Of a DNA stretch of 64,000 nucleotides, positions 1 through 7,938 are shown piece after piece. The notes under the pieces are model-generated. The model did not search any database. It was not told the DNA's origin and saw only the letters and a program-made list of their open reading frames with translations. The position numbers and the translations under genes were made by a program. Origin of the DNA: Algoriphagus formosus (GTDB taxonomy: Bacteria; Bacteroidota; Bacteroidia; Cytophagales; Cyclobacteriaceae); assembly GCF_002807035.1 (NCBI RefSeq), contig NZ_NIUC01000002.1:2013267-2077266 (forward strand), given 5' to 3'. Position 1 is the first letter of the stretch. Every line of letters begins with the position of its first letter.

Positions 1-284
1 GCACGGCCTAGCTTGAGCATGGATTGGACATTGGCTCCGTAAAAAGGAGCTTCAAGAGCGACCGTATCCGGCAGAAACTCCTCCAAAATCCCGGTGATCC
101 GCTCAAAGATCTTTTTGAGCTTCAATTCGTGACTTCCGTACTTTTTCAGATGAATCACTCCATACTGAAGCAATTTATACTGCTTGCCCTCAGTTACAAT
201 CAGGGCGTAGCCCATCACATTGGTGCCGGGATCGATCCCTAGAATGATTTTTTCCTTTGCGGCTTTTTTAGCTTCTTTACTCAC
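1..284 (-). CDS. ruvC: RuvC Holliday junction resolvase, N-terminal part
   Basis: This is the 5' end of the gene for the endonuclease that cuts Holliday junctions with RuvAB; the gene runs off the left edge after about 94 codons. The translation has the RNase H-like first strand GIDPGTNVMGYAL with catalytic Asp18 and the second acidic site VALEAPFYG with Glu78, both at the usual RuvC spacing. I chose the GTG at 282-284 because it places GIDPG about 16 residues in; an in-frame TTG 18 nt upstream is the alternative. It is divergent from the glycosyltransferase at 306, with only about 20 nt between starts. Identity is secure, the start less so. Confidence 0.9.
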   Translation of the reverse strand, partial: MSKEAKKAAKEKIILGIDPGTNVMGYALIVTEGKQYKLLQYGVIHLKKYGSHELKLKKIFERITGILEEFLPDTVALEAPFYGANVQSMLKLGR

Positions 285-305
285 TGCCGCAAGATAGTCC
301 AAAAG

Positions 306-1457
306 ATGCTAAGTTTTTATTTGATAGGTGCCTTTGTCTATTGCATTTTGCTTGGGTTCTTGAGGTCCAAATGGCTCAGCGCGGCTTCAAAGGAAGGGTC
401 TTTCGAAAAGGCTAAGCTCTCTGCTACGCTCCTGATTCCAGTTCGAAATGAGTCTCAAAATCTGGATAGTCTGCTTTCCCATTTAGAAATAATTGAAGGT
501 GAATTTGAGGAAGTCATTTTTATCGACGATCAAAGCGAGGATGATTCCTTCGAAAAACTTCAGGAACTGATCACCAAGCGAAAACCCTACAAGCTGGTTA
601 GAAGTGCAGGCTCAGGGAAAAAAGCAGCGCTTCAGTACGGGGTTCATGCAGCCAAAACTGATCTAATCCTTACCTCAGATGCAGATTGCCGATGGAAATC
701 AAGCTGGCCTCAGCAAATGAAAGCTCCCTTTTCTGATTCCTCCGTTCAACTGGTAGCAGGTCCTGTTTTGACGGAGAAAAGTGATGGTTTTCTTGCTGGT
801 TTCCAGCGCTTGGATTGGGCGAGCATCCTGCTTTTGACGGGTTTTTCTTTTGCTCAGAAGAAACCCCTGATGTGCAGTGGGGCCAATTTGGCCTTTCGTA
901 AATCCGCTTTCCAAAAAGTCGGAGGCTATGCAGGAAATGAGCATTGGCTTTCAGGAGATGATGAGTTTTTGCTCAAAAAAATCCACCAATTTTTCGGGAA
1001 GGAAAGCACGCAATATCAATTCAGGCCGGAGGCTTTGGTTCGTACCCAATCAGAGCCAACTTGGAAGGCTCTTTTCAATCAGCGAATTCGCTGGGCAGGA
1101 AAGTGGCGAGCCCATCCCTCTTTTTCCCATTTTGGAGCTTCTTTGGCGGTGATGGCGATGCAGTTTTTTTGGATAGCTTCCTTTTTCCTTTTACTTGAAG
1201 GAGAGTGGGGCTGGATTGTATTTTCCCTGACCTGGCTTTTGAAATGTTTTGGGGAATACTATTCCCTGGAGAGAATTTTGGAGCATTATGACGAAAAATC
1301 GAAGAAAATCCATCTTTTCGGCACGAGTCTGTTTCATCCGCTCTATTCTCTCCGTATTGGATTTGGAGCTATTTTTGGAAATTATAGCTGGAAGGGAAGA
1401 AGCATCCGTGGAAATGTTAATTTTGAAGTAAATGGAACTGACAGACGAGGAATTTGA
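306..1457 (+). CDS. Membrane-anchored family 2 glycosyltransferase
   Basis: The 383-residue protein is probably an inner-membrane GT-A glycosyltransferase moving a sugar from a nucleotide donor to a lipid or polysaccharide acceptor. An N-terminal membrane segment (about 1-19) precedes the GT2 fold: TLLIPVRNES at 41-50, FIDDQSEDDS at 72-81, the metal-binding DAD at 125-127, a GDDE acid motif near 217 and QRIRW at 259-263. Two or more hydrophobic segments follow from about 278. QxxRW is typical of processive or lipid-linked GT2 enzymes. It overlaps the next ORF by 26 nt and opens a seven-gene overlapping run with a deacetylase and a second GT2. Acceptor and product cannot be read from the sequence. 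Confidence 0.85.
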   Translation: MLSFYLIGAFVYCILLGFLRSKWLSAASKEGSFEKAKLSATLLIPVRNESQNLDSLLSHLEIIEGEFEEVIFIDDQSEDDSFEKLQELITKRKPYKLVRSAGSGKKAALQYGVHAAKTDLILTSDADCRWKSSWPQQMKAPFSDSSVQLVAGPVLTEKSDGFLAGFQRLDWASILLLTGFSFAQKKPLMCSGANLAFRKSAFQKVGGYAGNEHWLSGDDEFLLKKIHQFFGKESTQYQFRPEALVRTQSEPTWKALFNQRIRWAGKWRAHPSFSHFGASLAVMAMQFFWIASFFLLLEGEWGWIVFSLTWLLKCFGEYYSLERILEHYDEKSKKIHLFGTSLFHPLYSLRIGFGAIFGNYSWKGRSIRGNVNFEVNGTDRRGI

Positions 1458-1689
1458 CCTGCTGGACGAACTTTATTTCGTCCAATCATTTGATTATTTG
1501 TTGGAGGAACTAGGCTGGAGTGATGAGGTATTGCTTCAGACCCTTCATTCGCTTTTTCAAAAGGGAATGATCAAATGTCTTGCTTCTCCCGATGATGAGC
1601 TTTTTGGGAATGTAGATATCCTGAACGAAGGCAAAAGCATGCTTTTCCTTGCCACCAAAAAAGGGCTGATGGCCCATAATGCAATTTGA
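1432..1689 (+). CDS. Small acidic protein of unknown function
   Basis: An 85-residue ORF sits between the glycosyltransferase and the phosphatase, overlapping the first by 26 nt and the second by 4 nt, so it is probably translated with them. It has no signal peptide or membrane segment. The pattern (acidic helix, then a motif around LLEELGWSDEVLLQTLHSL, then a basic strand ending in KKGLMAH) could be a small winged-helix-like fold, but I do not recognise a family. The tight packing supports it as a real gene. Confidence 0.65.
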   Translation: MELTDEEFDLLDELYFVQSFDYLLEELGWSDEVLLQTLHSLFQKGMIKCLASPDDELFGNVDILNEGKSMLFLATKKGLMAHNAI

Positions 1690-2918
1690 TTTTGACAGAA
1701 ACCAACCAAAAATATCAACGCAAAGAACTCGAGCTGAAGTCACTGCTGGAGATCACGCAGGCGATCAATGAAAATCAGCCGGAGAGTACACTCACCGAGA
1801 TTTTCAAGTTTACTTGCTTGATACACCTCAATATCCGCTCCTTGATACTGTACATGCAGACGGAGAAGGGCTTTGAGAAAAAGATCTCGCATGGAGTTAA
1901 AGCCAAGGTTCCTCCAATCATTTCCTTGGATCAGATCCATGAAACCAAGTCGGCCGAAAAGCTGGAACTTCACCTGGATGAAGGCTTTTCTTTCGAAGAG
2001 CTGGAGACCTATCTTCCCGTCTATCATAAGGATAAAATGCTGGCCATTCTTTTTATCAAGCGAAAACGAATGGATGAAGACCTTGATTTGAACTTTACCC
2101 AGGCATTGACCAATATTCTGGTGGTAGCACTGGAGAATAAGCGCTTTGCCCGAAAGCAACTACAGCAAGAGGTCCTCAATCGGGAGGTGGCCATTGCTTC
2201 TCAAGTGCAGCAATTGCTTTTTCCCAGGAATCTTCCCGAAGAAGGGGATTTGCAGGCAAAGGTGACTTACATTCCTCACAGTATGGTGGGTGGAGATTAT
2301 TACGACTTGATTCGTGTGGCAGACGGACTTGACTTTTTTTGTATTGCTGATGTATCGGGAAAAGGGATCGCCGCAGCTTTGCTGATGTCTAATTTTCAGG
2401 CATCGCTTCGAACCCTATTGCGAAGTGGAGAGCGCTCGCTTACAACCATAGTCAATCAGTTGAATTTTACTCTTTTTGAAAATACCCATGGAGAGCGCTT
2501 CATCACCTTTTTTCTTGGGATGTATGATCGCAATACTCAAACCTTGGACTATGTGAATGCCGGACATAATCCGCCCATTCTCTGTCATGAGCATGCCGGG
2601 GAAGTCGAGCTGCTCAATGCGGGGACGACGGTACTTGGAGCCTTTGAGGAGCTGCCATTTATGGAGGCAGGCCAAAGGAAGCTTAAGGGAGATTTTACCC
2701 TTCATCTCTACACGGATGGGCTGACAGAGGCCATGGATGAGAGCGAAGAGGAGTTTGGGGAGGATCGTTTGAAGGACTTTGTTTCCGGTCATCTGTGCAT
2801 GGATCCTAAGGATTTTCATGAGTCTTTTCTTGCCCGTTTTGAGAAATTCCGAGAAAAAGAAGCTTTGCGGGATGATCTGACATTATTTAGTCTGCGCTTT
2901 AAAAATGGTCATTCATAA
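1686..2918 (+). CDS. GAF-like sensor plus PP2C (SpoIIE/RsbU-type) serine phosphatase
   Basis: A 410-residue cytoplasmic protein. Residues about 15-155 look like a GAF-type sensory domain; 165-405 form a SpoIIE/RsbU phosphatase domain with VGGDYYD (201-207), ADVSGKG (221-227), NAGHNPP near 290, LYTDGLTEA near 346 and RDDLTLF near the C-terminus, so the metal-binding acids look intact. The family dephosphorylates anti-sigma-factor antagonists or similar partners; no partner is encoded nearby. The only early starts are TTG (1686 or 1692); the first in-frame ATG is about 57 codons in and would cut the sensor domain. I used 1686, which overlaps the upstream stop. Confidence 0.85.
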   Translation: MILTETNQKYQRKELELKSLLEITQAINENQPESTLTEIFKFTCLIHLNIRSLILYMQTEKGFEKKISHGVKAKVPPIISLDQIHETKSAEKLELHLDEGFSFEELETYLPVYHKDKMLAILFIKRKRMDEDLDLNFTQALTNILVVALENKRFARKQLQQEVLNREVAIASQVQQLLFPRNLPEEGDLQAKVTYIPHSMVGGDYYDLIRVADGLDFFCIADVSGKGIAAALLMSNFQASLRTLLRSGERSLTTIVNQLNFTLFENTHGERFITFFLGMYDRNTQTLDYVNAGHNPPILCHEHAGEVELLNAGTTVLGAFEELPFMEAGQRKLKGDFTLHLYTDGLTEAMDESEEEFGEDRLKDFVSGHLCMDPKDFHESFLARFEKFREKEALRDDLTLFSLRFKNGHS

Positions 2919-3531
2919 GGTCCCCTCTTCGATACAGGCAGTTTTTCCGAAAAGGGAGTGGAAAATCCCGGCAGAGGGGAAAACAGTTTTTCTGACCTTC
3001 GATGATGGACCTGTACCGGGAGCGACGGATTTTGTGCTCAATGAACTGGCAAAGCGAAATCAACAGGCGACTTTTTTTGTGGTGGGAGACAATGTGCGCA
3101 AACATGCAGACCTGGCAAGAGCAGTCATCGAAAGTGCACATCAAATCGGCAATCACACTTATCACCATCTGAAAGGATGGAAGACTGATTTGGAAACATA
3201 TCTAAATGACGTGGATCGCTGTGATCAGATACTAGCGGACAAGTTGGGGCTTGAAACGAAGCTTTTTCGGCCTCCTTATGGTCAACTCCGGCCAAGCCAA
3301 GCTAAAGAACTCCTCCAATCCAAAAGAGTCATCATGTGGGATGTGCTTTCTGGGGATTATGATTTTGATTTGAATGATGAACAGGTGATCAAAGGAAGCA
3401 CCGAAAAAATAGATGCAGGGTCGATTGTGGTTTTTCATGATCAGGAAAAAACCAAAGAGCGCTTGACTCGAGTACTCCCGACTTTTTTGGATTATCTGGT
3501 AGATAGGGGTTGGAAGACCGAATTGCTGTGA
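2905..3531 (+). CDS. NodB-type polysaccharide deacetylase
   Basis: A 208-residue carbohydrate esterase 4 enzyme that removes N-acetyl (or O-acetyl) groups from a glycan. The NodB motifs are visible: TFDDGP at 31-36 with catalytic Asp33, the metal-binding HTYHH at 84-88, RPPYG at 122-126 and a late VVFHDQ. No signal peptide is obvious, so it may act in the cytoplasm or stay membrane-associated. It overlaps the phosphatase by 14 nt and the next glycosyltransferase by 4 nt. Peptidoglycan, chitin-like or exopolysaccharide substrates are all possible; lying between two GT2 genes favours a dedicated glycan. Confidence 0.85.
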   Translation: MVIHKVPSSIQAVFPKREWKIPAEGKTVFLTFDDGPVPGATDFVLNELAKRNQQATFFVVGDNVRKHADLARAVIESAHQIGNHTYHHLKGWKTDLETYLNDVDRCDQILADKLGLETKLFRPPYGQLRPSQAKELLQSKRVIMWDVLSGDYDFDLNDEQVIKGSTEKIDAGSIVVFHDQEKTKERLTRVLPTFLDYLVDRGWKTELL

Positions 3532-4625
3532 TAGTATTCGCCTGGATATTGGCCTTTCTTTCGATTAGCCCTTTTGTGATTGGGCTTTGGCATTTGAGGT
3601 TCCGCTGGAAAAGATTCCCTGCCAAAAGCTCAGGTCAATTCCCGAAAGTCAGTATTCTGGTGGCCGCACGTAATGAGGAGAAAGATCTCCCGAGGTTACT
3701 CGCCTCTTTGGATAAGTTGAGCTATCCTGCGGAAAAGCTTGAATTTCTTTTTGCCAATGATCAAAGTGAGGATCAAACCCTGCCAATATTTCATCAATGG
3801 GCTGCGGGAAAAGAGAATGTAAAAATCATCACCACAGAAAAGCTGGAACCGGGCCGAAACGGAAAGGCAAAAGCTTTGGCTGAGCTCGGGAAGCTTTGTC
3901 AGGGAGAAATTCTGTTTTTCACAGATGCAGACTGCGAAGTTCCTCGGGATTGGATTAAAAGCCTTTTAGCTGCCTACATAGGCAAAACGGGAATGGTTTT
4001 GGGCATCACCCAAGTGGCGGGCAGAAGTCTTTTAGGCAGATTTCAAGAACTGGATTGGTGGATGACCTTGGGTTTTGTCAAGGTTGCGGCAGATTGGGGG
4101 ATTCCTACCACAGGTCTGGGCAATAATATGAGTATTTCCCGAGAGGCTTATTTTGCATCGGGAGGTTTTGAAGGAGTGAGCAAAAGCTTGACTGAGGATT
4201 TGGAGATTTCCAGAAAAATCAGGCAAGCCGGCTTTACCATTTCTCATCAAGTAAGTGAAAAAGCACTGGCACGAACCAAGGCAGAGGAAAGCCTTCCCCG
4301 GCTTTTGAAACAGCGAAAGCGCTGGATGAGTGGGGTGATGACTTTACCTTGGTATTGGCAATTAGCCTTAGGTTTACAGTTTGCCTTCTATCCTCTGATC
4401 ACCTATCTGATACTCTCAAATTGGCTTTTTGGCTTGCTTTTTTTTATGCTGAAAGTTCTGCTCCTTTCTTCCTTTATTCAGCATTTCGCGTCTAAAACCG
4501 GCCAAAGTCTTAAGAGGTATTTATTATTTCTATTTGATTTTTACTTCCTGCCTCTTACCCTCCTGAGTATTCTTTATTACTTTTGGCCTTCTTCTACCGA
4601 GTGGAAATCCCGAAAGTACCGATGA
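3528..4625 (+). CDS. Membrane family 2 glycosyltransferase
   Basis: A GT2 protein with an N-terminal membrane segment, VSILVAARNEE, FANDQSEDQT, a metal-binding FTDADCE, a late EDLEIS acid motif and LKQRKRWMSG, then about three C-terminal membrane segments. It resembles the GT at 306 and may be an ancient duplicate. I place the start at GTG 3528, which forms a GTGA overlap with the deacetylase stop; TTG at 3510 would add six residues. It ends in an ATGA overlap with tatD. The product is probably a surface or membrane-linked glycan processed by the upstream deacetylase; this is inference from position. Confidence 0.85.
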   Translation: MIVFAWILAFLSISPFVIGLWHLRFRWKRFPAKSSGQFPKVSILVAARNEEKDLPRLLASLDKLSYPAEKLEFLFANDQSEDQTLPIFHQWAAGKENVKIITTEKLEPGRNGKAKALAELGKLCQGEILFFTDADCEVPRDWIKSLLAAYIGKTGMVLGITQVAGRSLLGRFQELDWWMTLGFVKVAADWGIPTTGLGNNMSISREAYFASGGFEGVSKSLTEDLEISRKIRQAGFTISHQVSEKALARTKAEESLPRLLKQRKRWMSGVMTLPWYWQLALGLQFAFYPLITYLILSNWLFGLLFFMLKVLLLSSFIQHFASKTGQSLKRYLLFLFDFYFLPLTLLSILYYFWPSSTEWKSRKYR

Positions 4626-5404
4626 GACTGATTGATACACACGCACATATTTATTCACCAAAGTTTGATTCTGATCGAGAGGCCGTCATGGAAGCGATCC
4701 AAGAGGCAGGAGTGGAGCGGATTTATATGCCCAATGTGGATGTGGAGACCATCGATCAGATGTTTCAGATGGAAAAGGATTACCCGGGTCGCTGCATACC
4801 CATGATGGGACTGCATCCCTGTGATGTGAAGGAGGATTTTGAAGCGCAGCTTCAGGTGATGAAAGAATGGCTGTGGAAACGACCTTTTGCAGCAGTGGGA
4901 GAGATAGGTCTGGATTTGTATTGGGATAAGAGCTTTTTTGAGCAGCAAAAAATTGCTTTGCGCGAGCAAATATCCTGGGCTCAAGAACTCGATCTTCCCA
5001 TCGTACTTCACTGTAGGGAATCTATGGATGAGACTATAGAGATTATTCGGGAGATGCAGGATGGAAAACTCAGGGGGATCTTCCATTGCTTTACCGGCAA
5101 CCTGACGCAGGCCATGCAGATTATTGAGATGGACTTTTTGCTGGGGATCGGTGGAGTAGTCACTTACAAGAATGGTGGTTTGGATCAGGTTTTGCCCCAT
5201 CTGAGCATAGAAAACTTGGTTTTGGAGACGGATGCGCCGTATTTGGCTCCGGTACCCTTTCGGGGAAAGCGAAATACCCCCGCTTATTTGCCGTATATTG
5301 CTGAGCGTGTGGGGGATTTGATGCAAATGAGCGCTGTTGAGGTAGCTGAGGCTACGAGTTCAAACGCCTTAAATTTGTTTGAGAAATTTGAAAATGAATT
5401 ATAA
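4622..5404 (+). CDS. TatD-family metal-dependent hydrolase
   Basis: A 260-residue TIM-barrel hydrolase of the TatD DNase family, which has metal-dependent nuclease activity. Motifs run in order: DTHAHIY at 5-11 (metal His pair), GEIGLDLYW, VLHCRES, GIFHCFTG and LETDAPYLAP with the final catalytic Asp. I start it at the ATG at 4622, which overlaps the previous stop as ATGA and places DTHAH at the expected N-terminus; an upstream TTG would add 13 residues absent from the family. Its place after the glycan genes looks like operon packing rather than shared function. Confidence 0.9.
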   Translation: MRLIDTHAHIYSPKFDSDREAVMEAIQEAGVERIYMPNVDVETIDQMFQMEKDYPGRCIPMMGLHPCDVKEDFEAQLQVMKEWLWKRPFAAVGEIGLDLYWDKSFFEQQKIALREQISWAQELDLPIVLHCRESMDETIEIIREMQDGKLRGIFHCFTGNLTQAMQIIEMDFLLGIGGVVTYKNGGLDQVLPHLSIENLVLETDAPYLAPVPFRGKRNTPAYLPYIAERVGDLMQMSAVEVAEATSSNALNLFEKFENEL

Positions 5405-6461
5405 AATAGTTCGCCTGAATACCCGGGCCAAGACCAGTAAGACTTCCTCGGTCTTGATCATCTATACCGGAGGCACTTTGGGAATGGCTTACGATGAAAG
5501 TGGAGCCTTGGTACCCTTTAATTTTGGGCAGATTCTTGAGAAGATCCCGATTATTAATAATCTGGATGTGGCCATCACGGTGATATCATTTCCTTCTCCG
5601 ATAGATTCATCCAATGTTTCTGTTTTGCATTGGAAGGATATGGCCTATATTATTTATGAGAATTACGATAGCTATGATGGTTTTGTGGTGCTGCACGGTA
5701 CGGATACCATGGCCTACTCTGCATCCATGCTTAGCTACATGCTGAATGGCTTGAATAAGCCGGTGATTTTTACAGGTGCGCAGTTGCCTATTTCAGCACT
5801 TCGCTCGGATGCCCGCGAAAACCTAATGAGCAGCTTGGAGATTGCGACAGCCAAAATCGATGAAAAGCCTATCGTTCCAGAGGTTTGTATCTTTTTCAAT
5901 CACCTACTTCTTCGAGGCAACCGATCCAAAAAGGTGCAGAGTGTTCATTTCGATGCGTTTGAATCTGAAAACTACTCGCCTTTGGCGGAGTCCGGAATTG
6001 TGATTGATTACCAATTGGCGGCTATTCGCCCCTACGAACCCAGTAAAAAGCTCAAGTTGCTCAATGAGTTGGATAATCGGGTGATGGTGCTGAAGCTTTT
6101 CCCGGGGATCACGGACAAAATCATGGATGCCTGCTTTGCAATCCCGGATTTGCGCGGGGTCGTGCTTGAGACCTATGGATCGGGAAATAGTCCCAGTGAG
6201 TCATGGTTTATGAAGTCACTCGAGCGGGCTATCGCCAAGGGTTTGATCATTCTCAATGTGTCTCAATGCAATGGTGGCCGGGTGATTCAGGGACGTTATG
6301 AAACCTCCCGAGAACTCCTGAATGTGGGTGTAGTCAGCGGTGCCGATATGACCACAGAAGCGGCTGTGACCAAGTTGATGTTCCTTTTGGGCCAGTCCAA
6401 GGATCGAGAAGAAATCCGAAGGAAATTGACCATTCCGATTGCGGGCGAGATGACGACCTGA
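5394..6461 (+). CDS. ansA: Type I (cytoplasmic) asparaginase
   Basis: A 355-residue enzyme converting L-asparagine to aspartate and ammonia. The N-terminal YTGGTLGM at 24-31 carries the nucleophilic Thr28, and VLHGTDTMAYSAS holds the second catalytic Thr-Asp motif. There is no signal peptide, consistent with the cytoplasmic low-affinity type. The ATG at 5394 is preferred over a TTG at 5379; it overlaps tatD by 11 nt. It is the last gene of this run; the tRNA-Ser promoter follows. Confidence 0.9.
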   Translation: MNYKIVRLNTRAKTSKTSSVLIIYTGGTLGMAYDESGALVPFNFGQILEKIPIINNLDVAITVISFPSPIDSSNVSVLHWKDMAYIIYENYDSYDGFVVLHGTDTMAYSASMLSYMLNGLNKPVIFTGAQLPISALRSDARENLMSSLEIATAKIDEKPIVPEVCIFFNHLLLRGNRSKKVQSVHFDAFESENYSPLAESGIVIDYQLAAIRPYEPSKKLKLLNELDNRVMVLKLFPGITDKIMDACFAIPDLRGVVLETYGSGNSPSESWFMKSLERAIAKGLIILNVSQCNGGRVIQGRYETSRELLNVGVVSGADMTTEAAVTKLMFLLGQSKDREEIRRKLTIPIAGEMTT

Positions 6462-6487
6462 GAAAGCTTGGGTATTTTCGCAGGAAA

Positions 6488-6519
6488 TTTGGAAAGGGGT
6501 CGAATAATTTTTTTCTTTG
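6488..6519 (+). promoter_or_regulatory. Probable promoter for tRNA-Ser
   Basis: TTTG at 6488-6491 and TTTCTTTG at 6512-6519 are separated by 20 nt, close to the Bacteroidota -33/-7 pattern, about 40 nt upstream of the mature tRNA. The -7 box departs from the consensus at its second base. Confidence 0.45.
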
Positions 6520-6557
6520 CACTCCGATTCTGAAAGGGAGTCGTGAAAAATACATAC

Positions 6558-6645
6558 AGAGAGGTGTCCGAGTGGTTGAAGGAGCACGCCTGGAAAGCGT
6601 GTATACCCCTAAAGGGTATCGAGGGTTCGAATCCCTTCCTCTCTG
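6558..6645 (+). tRNA. tRNA-Ser (anticodon GGA)
   Basis: An 88-nt class II tRNA folds by eye. The acceptor stem AGAGAGG (6558-6564) pairs with CCTCTCT (6638-6644), with G as discriminator. The anticodon loop CTGGAAA carries GGA, reading UCC/UCU. A long variable arm TATACCCCTAAAGGGTAT and the T arm GAGGG-TTCGAAT-CCCTT follow. The CCA end is not encoded (the next bases are CAA). Confidence 0.95.
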
Positions 6646-6651
6646 CAAAAC

Positions 6652-6688
6652 AAGCCTTTTCGCGACGCGGAAGGGCTTTTTGTTTTTT
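6652..6688 (+). terminator. Terminator after tRNA-Ser
   Basis: AAGCCTTTTCGCG pairs (with two G-U pairs) to CGCGGAAGGGCTT across a one-base loop and is followed by a T-rich run, directly after the tRNA. Confidence 0.75.
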
Positions 6689-6791
6689 AGCCGCCAAGCT
6701 TGCTTGAGTGGCTAAGGAGCAAAAAGACAAAAACGAACGAAGTGAGTAGGCTTGGTTTGCAACCCGCCTTCATTTAGGGAAAGGCGAAGCC

Positions 6792-6811
6792 AATCCCTTC
6801 CTCTCTGCAAA
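6792..6811 (+). repeat. 20-bp copy of the tRNA-Ser 3' end
   Basis: The 20 bases at 6630-6649, covering the T-arm 3' strand, acceptor 3' strand, discriminator and three bases beyond, recur exactly here, 162 bp downstream. No integrase lies between. It may be an attachment-site footprint or a remnant of a lost tandem tRNA. Confidence 0.7.
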
Positions 6812-6844
6812 GCGTTGAAATATTAAAATTTCGACGCTTTTTTT
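6809..6844 (+). terminator. Terminator-like hairpin
   Basis: AAAGCGTTGAAAT pairs with ATTTCGACGCTTT (one G-U pair) over a short A/T loop, followed by a T run. It overlaps the last bases of the tRNA-tail copy, as if that copy had brought its own terminator. Confidence 0.65.
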
Positions 6845-6890
6845 ATGCCTTAGAATAAGCAATTATGAATTATGAGGGATGAGAACTCTC

Positions 6891-7080
6891 CTTCTGAGCG
6901 TAGAAGAAATATGGTTAGGACTAGGCGTAATTTGCCTACCCTGTTATCTGGCCTCTTGCTAAAAAGCTTTATAAAAGCTTTTTCTGACGCTCGATCCTAC
7001 CTTCATATAATAACAAATTTGTAATTTGCTTATGATAGAAGACGATATTAAAATAAACCAATTGCATCCCGATATCCCCT
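6891..7080 (+). repeat. Hairpin-rich interspersed repeat, copy A (degenerate)
   Basis: This is the first of three related stretches (A 6891-7080, B 7082-7247, C 8145-8324). Shared landmarks run in order: CTTCTGRG-GTAG-like start, GGTTAGGACTAGG, a variable hairpin, a Y-rich spacer, the palindrome ACAAATTTGT with TAATTTGCTTAT, then CCAATTGCATCCCGATATCCC. Copy A carries an extra AAAAGCTTTATAAAAGCTTTT hairpin and lacks the final GGGTGGAATT hairpin. No gene is seen in it. Together with the tRNA-tail copy it fills 6646-7199. Confidence 0.6.
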
Positions 7081-7081
7081 T

Positions 7082-7247
7082 CTGGGTGTAGTAGAATCAT
7101 GATTAGGACTAGGTGTAGATTGTATCTACACCTTTATATAAAAACAAATTTGTAATTTCCTTATCTGACAAGTAGATATAAAAATGAACCAATTGCAAAT
7201 TGGTAAGGATAGAAGGGTGGAATTGCAAATTCCACCCAGCCTCAATC
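7082..7247 (+). repeat. Hairpin-rich interspersed repeat, copy B (complete)
   Basis: It contains three near-perfect hairpins with 3-base loops: GGTGTAGAT-TGT-ATCTACACC (7112-7132), CCAATT-GCA-AATTGG (7189-7203) and GGGTGGAATT-GCA-AATTCCACCC (7215-7237), with the ACAAATTTGT palindrome between the first and second. It lies immediately upstream of a tail-like ORF. It resembles REP/BIME-type palindromic repeats, but no REP-associated transposase is in the window. Confidence 0.7.
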
Positions 7248-7547
7248 GGAACTTCAAAGCTGCTGAGGAGAATCTACGCCCAGTTGGGGCCAGTAAATGA
7301 GATTAATCGGGAGATGTTGCAAACCAGCGTGCAAGGAGGCCAAGCTACAGGTTGGGGATCTGGAGGGTTGGCTGCTGGAGGTAAAGTAGGTTTTACGGGT
7401 ACATACACACCGATGGGGCTGACGTCTGGTATTGTAGGCGGTCAAGTAAATGTTGGACTTGGACTACCTTTAGGGCCATTGCCGGGGAATGGAGCAGGAG
7501 GTTTAAGCAATTCGTTTGTTTTATATGACTTCTTTCAAAAGAAATAA
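7200..7547 (+). CDS. Orphan RHS-type tail or secreted-toxin remnant (tentative)
   Basis: The ORF starts inside repeat B, so its first residues are repeat-derived; the independent part begins near 7250. It is very rich in glycine, with a patterned stretch GGLAAGGKVGFTGTYTP and the ending SFVLYDFFQKK. There is no signal peptide and I do not recognise a family. A small membrane-anchored protein follows 4 nt later and an RHS core fragment lies downstream, so it may be a displaced C-terminal tip of an RHS polymorphic toxin with its immunity gene. The start codon is uncertain and it may be non-functional. Confidence 0.4.
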   Translation: MVRIEGWNCKFHPASIGTSKLLRRIYAQLGPVNEINREMLQTSVQGGQATGWGSGGLAAGGKVGFTGTYTPMGLTSGIVGGQVNVGLGLPLGPLPGNGAGGLSNSFVLYDFFQKK

Positions 7548-7551
7548 TTGA

Positions 7552-7908
7552 ATGAAAAAGAATGTTTTAATCGGGATTTTTGCAATATCTATCCTATCTA
7601 TTTTGCTTACTATTGGAGTTTTCCAGGAAAAAAAGGCAAGACATAATTTTAATGAATTCAATTCTGCTGTAATAGATTCTCAAATTAAATCAATAAGAAT
7701 TGCATACAAGGGTACAGGGATGAGGCTAATGGATGGGAGGGAATTCGTTTTTTATCCATTAACAGATAAAGGTTTGAATGAAGGGAAAAAATTTAGCTAT
7801 ACCGCAGAGGAAGGTGATCATGTTTTTAAAGCAGCTTTTTCTGATACTTTATTCTTAATACATGGTGATAAAAAGTTGGCATATACTTTCAAAAGAATGA
7901 CTGACTAG
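7552..7908 (+). CDS. Small membrane-anchored protein, candidate immunity protein
   Basis: A 118-residue protein with one N-terminal hydrophobic segment (about 5-22, MKKNVLIGIFAISILSILL) and a soluble domain of alternating strands (IKSIRIAYKGTGMRLMDG, FVFYPLTDKG). It could be a periplasm-facing anchored protein. It starts 4 nt after the tail-like ORF. The size, single anchor and position match how immunity proteins accompany RHS tails, but the family is not recognised and the role is inferred only from context. Confidence 0.5.
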   Translation: MKKNVLIGIFAISILSILLTIGVFQEKKARHNFNEFNSAVIDSQIKSIRIAYKGTGMRLMDGREFVFYPLTDKGLNEGKKFSYTAEEGDHVFKAAFSDTLFLIHGDKKLAYTFKRMTD

Positions 7909-7938
7909 GGTGAGCTTATAGGATAAGAAATGATATAA

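Noticed and set aside
4655..5326. 223-aa minus-strand ORF within tatD
   Set aside because: Fully antisense to a gene with intact catalytic motifs; its own sequence has no recognisable domain.
6296..6730. Minus-strand ORFs of 104-144 aa over the asparaginase 3' end and tRNA-Ser
   Set aside because: They read through a clear tRNA and its terminator on the opposite strand; the frame is fortuitous.
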